Both the position numbers and the translations under genes were made by a program. Of a DNA stretch of 64,000 nt, positions 56,591-64,000 are shown piece by piece. Origin of the DNA: Lachancea thermotolerans CBS 6340 (lineage: Eukaryota > Ascomycota > Saccharomycetes > Saccharomycetales > Saccharomycetaceae). Numbering within the stretch: position 1 is the first letter of the stretch; the number at the start of each line of letters is the position of its first letter. The notes under the pieces were generated by a model, which was not told the DNA's origin, made no database searches, and saw only the letters and a program-made list of their open reading frames with translations. The stretch is from NCBI RefSeq assembly GCF_000142805.1, contig NC_013078.1, forward strand, positions 620,001 to 684,000, read 5' to 3'.

Positions 56591-58363
56591 ATGAAAACAT
56601 GCTACTATGAGCTTCTCGGTGTGGAGACGACGGCATCGGACTCCGACCTAAAGAAAGCGTATCGCCGAAAAGCCTTACAGTATCATCCTGACAAGAACCC
56701 TGATAATGTTGAGGAAGCAACAACAGTCTTTGCAACAATTCGGTCTGCCTACGAGGTACTTGCCGATCCTCAGGAACGTGCATGGTACGACTCCCACAAA
56801 CAGCAAATATTAAGTGATGATTTTGGCGCAGAAAATGGTGATGATTACGATGAATACGAGGTCGATGCTGCAGTTTCGGGGGTGACTACCGATGACCTTC
56901 TAAAGTTTTTTAACACAGGGCTGTATTCGCGAGTAGATGACACGCCTGCAGGTTTCTACCAAATTGCAGGAAAGGTTTTCGCGAAACTGGCAAGCGAAGA
57001 GGTCCGCTTTGGAAGAATGCAAGGCCTGCCTAAATTCGCTAAGTATCAAGACGACTTTTTCGAAGCAGATATGGGTACACAAGGCTACCGCAAAGCTTTC
57101 GAAAAATACTCAACGCAAGAAACGTTGCTGTTCCCGCCCTTTGGTGATTCGAGCGCCGGTTTTCAGTACCTGAGAGCGTTTTACCGCGATTGGTCAAGCT
57201 TTAACACTGTCAAAACCTTCAGTTGGAAAGACGAATATATGTATTCGCGCAATTATGATAGAAGAACAAAGAGAGAGATAAAGAAGCGGAATGAGAAGCT
57301 GCGACAACAAGCCCGCAGCGAGTACAACAAGACTGTTAAGAGGTTTGTTGTCTTCATTAAGAAGTTCGACAAAAGAATGAAGGAGGGTGCAGCCAAATTT
57401 GAACAGGAAAAGCGCAAAAAGCTTCAAGAAGACCTCAGGAAGCAGATAGAAAAGGATAGGCTTGCTAACTCGAGAGACGTTGGGGACCCTTTCAAGCTAC
57501 AGAGCTGGCAAACAGTTGACGACCTCGACTGGGACGAAATGGAAGCCTATTTTGATGAATCCAAAACCGCTGATGATGCGCCGGAAGGGTCCGAGGATGA
57601 AGTTTTGGTGTATGAGTGCTTCATCTGCAACAAAACATTCAAGTCGCCTAACCAGCTTGAAAACCACAACAACACTAAAAGCCACAAAAAGATGCTGCGG
57701 CAAATCCAAAGAGAAATGCATAAGGACAACATGGTTCTGGGGTTGGACGCCGTTTCAGACGTTGACGAGTTTAATTCAGCCGACGAGGAATTTGGATCAA
57801 ACGCCGAGGACCTGCAAAAAATGGACGAGCTCGACATGATCAACGCAGAATTGGAGCGGATACAAAAAGAATTGGAAGAAATCTCCGACAAGGGTGACGA
57901 CTCCCTGTCCCCTAGCGATTCGGAAGTTCCGGAATCGGCAACAGTGGGGTCTAAGGAGGGCAAGTCTACCCTTCCTGATGACCAGATCGATGAGGAGAAG
58001 CACAGCTTCACAGTTGATGATGAAGTCGACAGCGATTTCGAGATTTCAGACGGAACTAAAAGTCCAAGTGCCTCTAAACAAGAGGAAGACGTGGATGAAC
58101 TGAGCAAGCTACTAGCTTCGCTTCAAGGAGGCGCGGGCGAAGATACCGAATCCGACAGCTGGGACAACAACAAGAAACCTAAGAAGAAGCAGAAGGGCAA
58201 AAATAAAGCAACTTCGTCTGTCCAGCCCTCGCCCCCTCCAACCTACCAGTGCGGGACTTGTTCCGACCAGTTCACTACCAGAAACACTCTATTCAAGCAC
58301 ATCAAGAAAAGCAACCACGCTGCTCCTGTCAAAGCCACTAAGGCCAAGAAATCAAAACGCTAA
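56591..58363 (+). CDS. JJJ1: JJJ1, J-protein for 60S ribosome maturation
   Basis: Type III Hsp40 that stimulates cytosolic Hsp70 (Ssa) to release the Arx1-Alb1 export factor from pre-60S particles. It has 590 residues, as in S. cerevisiae. The J-domain (1-70) has HPD at 32-34. A charged coiled-coil region (about 220-290) follows, then a C2H2 zinc finger ([19 protein letters not shown], about 337-360), an acidic stretch, a second C2H2 finger ([20 protein letters not shown], about 552-575) and a basic tail. It follows the CNM67 gene, as YNL225C-YNL227C. Confidence 0.97.
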   Translation: MKTCYYELLGVETTASDSDLKKAYRRKALQYHPDKNPDNVEEATTVFATIRSAYEVLADPQERAWYDSHKQQILSDDFGAENGDDYDEYEVDAAVSGVTTDDLLKFFNTGLYSRVDDTPAGFYQIAGKVFAKLASEEVRFGRMQGLPKFAKYQDDFFEADMGTQGYRKAFEKYSTQETLLFPPFGDSSAGFQYLRAFYRDWSSFNTVKTFSWKDEYMYSRNYDRRTKREIKKRNEKLRQQARSEYNKTVKRFVVFIKKFDKRMKEGAAKFEQEKRKKLQEDLRKQIEKDRLANSRDVGDPFKLQSWQTVDDLDWDEMEAYFDESKTADDAPEGSEDEVLVYECFICNKTFKSPNQLENHNNTKSHKKMLRQIQREMHKDNMVLGLDAVSDVDEFNSADEEFGSNAEDLQKMDELDMINAELERIQKELEEISDKGDDSLSPSDSEVPESATVGSKEGKSTLPDDQIDEEKHSFTVDDEVDSDFEISDGTKSPSASKQEEDVDELSKLLASLQGGAGEDTESDSWDNNKKPKKKQKGKNKATSSVQPSPPPTYQCGTCSDQFTTRNTLFKHIKKSNHAAPVKATKAKKSKR

Positions 58364-58692
58364 AACTGCGGAATTCACACCAGGAATCCCTGCAAAATAT
58401 ACAATTATTTCAGAGACCCCAGTTCAAGTACGCAGCAACCTTATGGGTTTGTTTACTCCATTCCTTGTCATCGGGTCTCATAGTACGAGGTGCCTTGAGC
58501 TTAGAAATTGGCTTGTCTAATGAAAAAATGAAAAGTTTTTTTGAAGTAAGCCATCATCTCTGGAAGGAGACACGACAAAGCGTAAAGTAGTAGAGGTTCA
58601 AGAGGAACTTTAGTCGCTGAAAACTCGACTGGAATCGATTTCGGGGCTGACATAATTGCACCAGCAGGTAAGTGCTTGCCGTGTCTTCAAAG
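58364..58692. other. Intergenic, URE2 promoter
   Basis: About 330 bases between tandem genes. The sequence is AT-rich with no clear GATA element. A CAGGTAAGT near 58665 looks like a vertebrate donor but not a yeast GTATGT, and URE2 needs no upstream exon. Confidence 0.35.
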
Positions 58693-59772
58693 ATGGTTGG
58701 GGAAAAGCAAACTTCAGTCGGAGGTTCTGTGAGCGCCGCTGTATCAAACTTATCCAGCGCGCTTCGTCAGGTAAACTTGGGAAATAGCAACACAACCACA
58801 GACCAGAGCAACATAAACATCGATTTCCATAATCGTATGAACCGGCAGCAGCTGATGGGCGAGGCGCAAAGGAACAACCTGAACGCTCAGCAGGCCGAAG
58901 AACTACTGCGTCAACAGGAGGCGCACCAGCAGCAGCAGCTACAACAGGCCCAGCAGCAGCAGCAACAACAGCAACAGTACGTCGGACCTGCCCAAATTGA
59001 CAGCTCCAGGATAAGCAAGTTTTTTCAGAATCAACCTGAAGAAGGATACACAATCTTCTCCCACAGGTCTGCGCCCAACGGTTTCAAGGTTTCCATTGTT
59101 CTCAGTGAGCTGAACCTTCAGTACAATACAATCTTTTTGGACTTCAATATTGGCGAGCACCGCGCGCCCGACTTCGTGGCTATTAACCCTAATGCGCGCG
59201 TTCCTGCGTTGATTGACCACAGCATGGACAACCTGGCGATATGGGAATCTGGCGCTATTATACTGCACCTTGTGAACAGATACTATCGTGAGACCGGCGA
59301 GCCTCTTCTGTGGTCTGAGAACATGGGTGAGCAGGCACATATAACCGCGTGGCTATTCTTCCAGACCTCCGGCCACGCCCCAATGATAGGGCAGGCTCTT
59401 CACTTTAGATACTTCCACTCACAAAAGATCCAAAGCGCTGTTGACAGATACACTGACGAAGTAAGGAGGGTTTACGGTGTTGTGGAGATGGCCCTAGCGG
59501 AACGGAGGGAAGCTTTGATCATGGAGCTTGACACAGAAAATGCTGCGGCATACTCAGCCGGCACAACCCCGCTCTCTAGAAGTCGATTCTTTGACTACCC
59601 CGTGTGGCTTGTGGGAGACAAGATTACCGTGGCGGACCTCTCCTTCGTGCCTTGGAACAACGTTGTGGACAGAATTGGCATAAACATAAAGCTTGAATTT
59701 CCAGAGGTCTACAAGTGGACAAAGCATATGATGAGGAGGCCTGCAGTGATCAAGGCGCTCCGTGGTGAGTAG
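58693..59772 (+). CDS. URE2: URE2, nitrogen catabolite repression regulator
   Basis: Glutathione-transferase-like cytosolic protein that holds the GATA activator Gln3 in the cytoplasm on good nitrogen sources, and also has glutathione peroxidase activity. From the ATG at 58693 it has 359 residues (S. cerevisiae 354). The C-terminal GST-like domain (about 105-359) is nearly identical to S. cerevisiae (GYTIFSHRSAPNGFKV, HAPMIGQALHFRYFHSQKI). The short motif SNLSSALRQVNLGN and TTTDQSNINIDF of the N-terminus is kept, but the Asn-rich prion stretch that follows it in S. cerevisiae is missing; instead there is a Gln-rich run at about 70-102. Confidence 0.98.
   Translation: MVGEKQTSVGGSVSAAVSNLSSALRQVNLGNSNTTTDQSNINIDFHNRMNRQQLMGEAQRNNLNAQQAEELLRQQEAHQQQQLQQAQQQQQQQQQYVGPAQIDSSRISKFFQNQPEEGYTIFSHRSAPNGFKVSIVLSELNLQYNTIFLDFNIGEHRAPDFVAINPNARVPALIDHSMDNLAIWESGAIILHLVNRYYRETGEPLLWSENMGEQAHITAWLFFQTSGHAPMIGQALHFRYFHSQKIQSAVDRYTDEVRRVYGVVEMALAERREALIMELDTENAAAYSAGTTPLSRSRFFDYPVWLVGDKITVADLSFVPWNNVVDRIGINIKLEFPEVYKWTKHMMRRPAVIKALRGE
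58920..58979 (+). repeat. CAG/CAA repeat in URE2
   Basis: A 60-base run of CAG and CAA codons, with a few others, encodes the Gln-rich segment of Ure2. The mixture of CAG and CAA suggests selection for the amino acid rather than pure slippage. Confidence 0.7.
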
Positions 59773-60749
59773 GGGCAATAAATTGGCAGAAGGCGAGATT
59801 TGAACGAAGGAAAAGTTCTGGAAGCAGCCAATCTCTCCTAAGTGGCAGGAGGGCCGAGAGCGAGTACACTGTCGCATTTTTAGTCTTGAGCATGTTCATA
59901 AAAAAGGCCGCTGGTACGGAAAACGCAACCAGAGGGCCTGTGTAGTTTTAAGAGAGTAATGACATCTGAACTTCAATACATGCAGGCAGTCCACCAAGTG
60001 GGTTGCATGCCATTAGCTTGACTACCCAGCAGTGCTAGCCGGTGGTATGTCTTGGGCTGAATGCCGTGCGCTTTCAGTTCCAAGAAATTTACTATCATAA
60101 CGTACGCTTCCGTCGCTGTCGCCCGAGAACAATGCCAGAGAGCACAATAGAGCAAAGGCTTGGGCCGCAAGGCAAAGCTAGTAAGCAGATGAGATGTAAC
60201 CTAGCAGCTTGCGGTACTACAACTAACAAACGCAGGTTGCTTTTGCAAAACAAGCAAAGCTGCAGGGGCTTTCGGTCAGTAAGTTCCGCCTTACACTTTA
60301 CGACTGTAACTCAGCCGAGATTCGCGAATTCGCGAACTCGCGCTCGCATCCAAAACGGAATACACGCTGCCTTATCTTTAGCGTTCGCGCTGACGGAGCT
60401 TTGCTCCTGATTGATACTCCGGGTATAGTATAGTCATCCATGACGAATAGTTTTCTCCAGGTCATCTCCTAGCCGCCAATAGTCCTGATCTCAGGGAGAT
60501 TCAGCTTCGCAAATCATTCCTAATCACTGGCAGCTTGTTGGTTACCCTTAGCTTGAGATTCTGGAGTTTTAACCCCGCTTGACATATATCACTATATACG
60601 CACTGACATTTAGCTCCATCGCTTCTACGTTATTGGCATCATCTCTTGCAACTTTAAAGGTAACGATTCATCCGCTGGACCTATCGCTTCACGGACACAG
60701 CATATTCAAGTTAGGGTTGCGTCGCGAAAGCGCTAGCAACTTCTTAACG
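59773..60749. other. Nearly 1 kb gene-free region between URE2 and ELA1
   Basis: No recognisable gene. A 122-codon frame at 60042-60410 has no motif and a composition like random sequence. A TAGCCGCC at 60470-60477 resembles URS1 with one mismatch in the full consensus. A palindromic TTCGCGAATTCGCGAA cluster lies near 60325. I looked for snoRNA C/D or H/ACA boxes and tRNA boxes and found none that are convincing. Confidence 0.35.
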
Positions 60750-61883
60750 ATGCCGATATCGGAAAACGAAGAAGAGTTTACTATGGAACACAAACAGACG
60801 AAGATCAAGAGCCTCAGCTCTCTGTGTGAAATCAGCTTAATGAGAAACCATCTTATGTTGCAAAATGTGGCAAACGTGCCTTACCGGCTGGTACGAAATG
60901 TGCTGTTGAAGCTGAAGATGGAGCACCTGTGTAAGTTGGAGGAATCAAACGTGCTGCTAATATTTGAGGATGAAGAAGCCTGGGTAGAGCTGCTCAAGAA
61001 GGACTTCCCGATGCATGTGCACGACACTTACCACCGTAAGCGGGACGAAATAGTAGCATTCTACGCTGATTTTGTAGAGAAGCACGACCCACCCAAATTG
61101 CGGGACGAGGAGCTCATGCGAGGGTTTCTGCGCTTTGCTGTGCGCAAGGAGCCTGCGACGCACAAGTATAAGGTGCCCAGCCGGATGCTTTATTTCAAGT
61201 ACCAAGAAGACATGTTACGGAAACAGGAGCTCAGCACGCAGCGGCTGCGGATGCGGATGCAAGAGATGCAGCAGGAGAAGGAAAAGAAGCAGATCGTGCC
61301 GCTTGACGACCCCGTTTACTGCGAGCGACGTACCAAGGCCGCAGCGCGCGCCGGAGCAGGCGAGCGCTCAGGCCTGTTTGCAAAATCCTATAAGGAACAC
61401 CAAAAGCGGCAGTTACACTTCAAGAGTGGCGGATACGATGCCAAGAGCCGGCCGGTGAAACGGCTGGCGTTCGGTGGCCAGGTGGGGAGACCCGCGCCTA
61501 GCCCCGCCGCGCCAGCCCCGTGCGCAGCTCCTGCTCCGCCTGTCGCCGCGCCCGCCCCGCTTCCCGCAACAATGCAGGACACCTCTCAGCCTAAGAGAAG
61601 CACACCAGCAGTCGCTCCGTCTGCACGCCGGAAGCCAACCCCCGAACAAAACCTTTTCCTGAAGCGCAGAAGGCCTCTGCCGAAGCCCAAAACGCCGCCC
61701 ACGCCCCGAGCAGAACCCTCTGTAAAGAGAAAGCCCACTGTGGTCAAGGTCAATTCCACCAAAATTCACAGAAAAAACACCAAAACTAGCATTTTCGCTG
61801 CTCCCTCGCCCCAGCAGCAGGTCCTGAGCCAGCATAGCAACACCTCCAGCGCCTACATCTTCGACCAGCCCCGCCAGGGCTAG
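60750..61883 (+). CDS. ELA1: ELA1, elongin A
   Basis: F-box-like elongin A that joins Elc1 and Cul3 to ubiquitinate stalled RNA polymerase II after DNA damage. From the ATG at 60750 (MPISENEEEF) it has 377 residues (S. cerevisiae 379); the open frame continues upstream, but without an ATG and with random-looking composition. The N-terminal elongin A domain (about 20-150) starts with SLSSLCEISLMRNHLML (the Elc1-binding BC-box region) and VPYRLVRNVLLKLKMEHL (F-box-like). The C-terminus is basic and Pro/Ala-rich. It precedes PDR16, as in YNL230C-YNL231C. Confidence 0.93.
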   Translation: MPISENEEEFTMEHKQTKIKSLSSLCEISLMRNHLMLQNVANVPYRLVRNVLLKLKMEHLCKLEESNVLLIFEDEEAWVELLKKDFPMHVHDTYHRKRDEIVAFYADFVEKHDPPKLRDEELMRGFLRFAVRKEPATHKYKVPSRMLYFKYQEDMLRKQELSTQRLRMRMQEMQQEKEKKQIVPLDDPVYCERRTKAAARAGAGERSGLFAKSYKEHQKRQLHFKSGGYDAKSRPVKRLAFGGQVGRPAPSPAAPAPCAAPAPPVAAPAPLPATMQDTSQPKRSTPAVAPSARRKPTPEQNLFLKRRRPLPKPKTPPTPRAEPSVKRKPTVVKVNSTKIHRKNTKTSIFAAPSPQQQVLSQHSNTSSAYIFDQPRQG

Positions 61884-63262
<1,379 letters not shown>

Positions 63263-63396
63263 GGCGGACCTTGAGATTTTCATTTAACGATTCAATGACA
63301 CAGAGATGATTTGATAAAATATAGGAATAGTATATTCTATAAACAGTTTTGAAGAGTCTAATTATAAATTCCTTTCGATGATGCTCGTTCAGGCCC

Positions 63397-64000
63397 TCAA
63401 AATGGTTTGGCACATTTCCGAGCCTCTGTGAATCCCGTAGATGGGGCTACCATGGTTTTCCAATCAATTGCGTACATCATACCACCCGCTCCGTTGCATG
63501 CCTTCGCAAACACAACTCCCAAGTCGTTTCTCGCTGTCGAGAGGTGGTAATTCGAACCGTCGCCTAATGAAATAACCTGCGCTCTGACTATGTCACCTGG
63601 TCTGAAGCTATCTATTATCTTAACTTTGTCCCTGTCTGTAGCTCTAACATCTCTAGAACTGATTAAACCTCTGAATGTTTCCCCAAGATCAGAAGAGGCC
63701 TGGGAGACCGAAAAAGTAGCCCCTCCCGAGCCGCCCCCAGCCGCAACTATGCCAGCGCCGTTACTGCCGACCCCTGAATCTACTGGCGTGGTTTTGTTTT
63801 CCACGGCCAGAATTTCAACGTTAGCCCTCTGCTGTGAGATTCTTGTAACTCTCGCGAGGACTATGTCGCCTTCTCTGGGCAAGTTGTTGGCAAAATCCGC
63901 AGTAACTGCTTGTCCATCTTGGCGCTTGTCAGTCACACTAACAATAAAATGCCTTTCCTCTTCTGTGCTTACTGTCTCTTCTTCCTCATTCTCGTTGGAC
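63397..64000 (-). CDS. CSL4: CSL4, RNA exosome cap subunit (partial)
   Basis: The C-terminal 200 or so residues of the S1-domain cap protein of the RNA exosome (S. cerevisiae YNL232W, 292 residues). The frame is open through the right edge of the window, so the start lies outside it. The S1-type OB fold covers roughly the first half of the visible part ([56 protein letters not shown]). A Gly/Ala-rich insert sits inside the S1 domain. The C-terminal part has [13 protein letters not shown]. It lacks the four-cysteine zinc ribbon seen in animal Csl4, as does the S. cerevisiae protein. The end converges on PDR16. Confidence 0.92.
   Translation of the reverse strand, partial: SNENEEEETVSTEEERHFIVSVTDKRQDGQAVTADFANNLPREGDIVLARVTRISQQRANVEILAVENKTTPVDSGVGSNGAGIVAAGGGSGGATFSVSQASSDLGETFRGLISSRDVRATDRDKVKIIDSFRPGDIVRAQVISLGDGSNYHLSTARNDLGVVFAKACNGAGGMMYAIDWKTMVAPSTGFTEARKCAKPF

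Noticed and set aside
58665-58692. CAGGTAAGT upstream of URE2 as a 5' splice site
   Set aside because: It is a vertebrate-type donor; yeast introns use GTATGT. There is no branch point, and URE2 is complete from the ATG at 58693.

Overview
This window looks like an ordinary euchromatic stretch of nuclear chromosome from a budding yeast of the family Saccharomycetaceae. Genes are compact, mostly intronless, alternate between strands, and nearly every long reading frame has a clear Saccharomyces cerevisiae counterpart. Read left to right, the counterparts come alternately from S. cerevisiae chromosome XIV left arm (PSY2, SPS19, RTT106, RIO2, SSB2, MER1, MRX7, VID27, RRG9, PEX17, IES2, RAP1, PPN2, MGS1, ALG9, ADE12, POP1, SSU72, ATG4, SQS1, JJJ1, URE2, ELA1, PDR16, CSL4) and chromosome IV left arm (GCS1, SSB1, PTP1, BRE4, OST4, MFG1, GYP7, YPD1, PHO13, AIM6, GUD1, ADY3). 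Pairs that are duplicated in S. cerevisiae (GCS1/SPS18, SSB1/SSB2, CNM67/ADY3) are single here. This interleaving is what a lineage that did not undergo the whole-genome duplication should show. The fairly high GC for a yeast makes Lachancea my best guess, but the genus is inferred and the species is not determined.

Layout. 1-6.5 kb: end of PSY2, SPS19, ArfGAP, RTT106, RIO2. 6.5-12.7 kb: an unrecognised His/Gly/Pro-rich gene, the ribosome-bound Hsp70 SSB, meiotic splicing factor MER1, PTP1. 12.8-24.2 kb: BRE4, the 36-residue OST4, MRX7, VID27, RRG9, PEX17, MFG1, IES2. 24.3-35.7 kb: GYP7, RAP1, PPN2 (with an in-frame stop), a 1.6 kb gene-poor stretch, YPD1, MGS1, PHO13. 35.9-44.5 kb: ALG9, ADE12, UGA4 (out of place in this synteny), POP1. 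44.7-45.2 kb: a U1 spliceosomal RNA gene. 45.4-64 kb: AIM6, GUD1, SSU72, ATG4, SQS1, CNM67/ADY3, JJJ1, URE2, ELA1, PDR16, and the end of CSL4.

There are no operons. Shared function shows only as themes: ribosome biogenesis (RIO2, JJJ1, SQS1, POP1, CSL4; PAC promoter motifs before RIO2 and POP1), nitrogen use (URE2, UGA4, GUD1; GATA sites before UGA4 and GUD1), splicing (U1 RNA, MER1, SQS1) and N-glycosylation (OST4, ALG9).

I found no transposon, LTR, CRISPR, centromere, rRNA or confident tRNA. I did not find a new multi-gene system. The points most worth a second look are the stop codon inside an otherwise intact PPN2, the long yeast-type U1 RNA, the Ume6-type URS1 next to MER1, a second URS1 match beside RAP1, E-box clusters, the unplaced His-rich gene, and two long intergenic stretches with no visible content.
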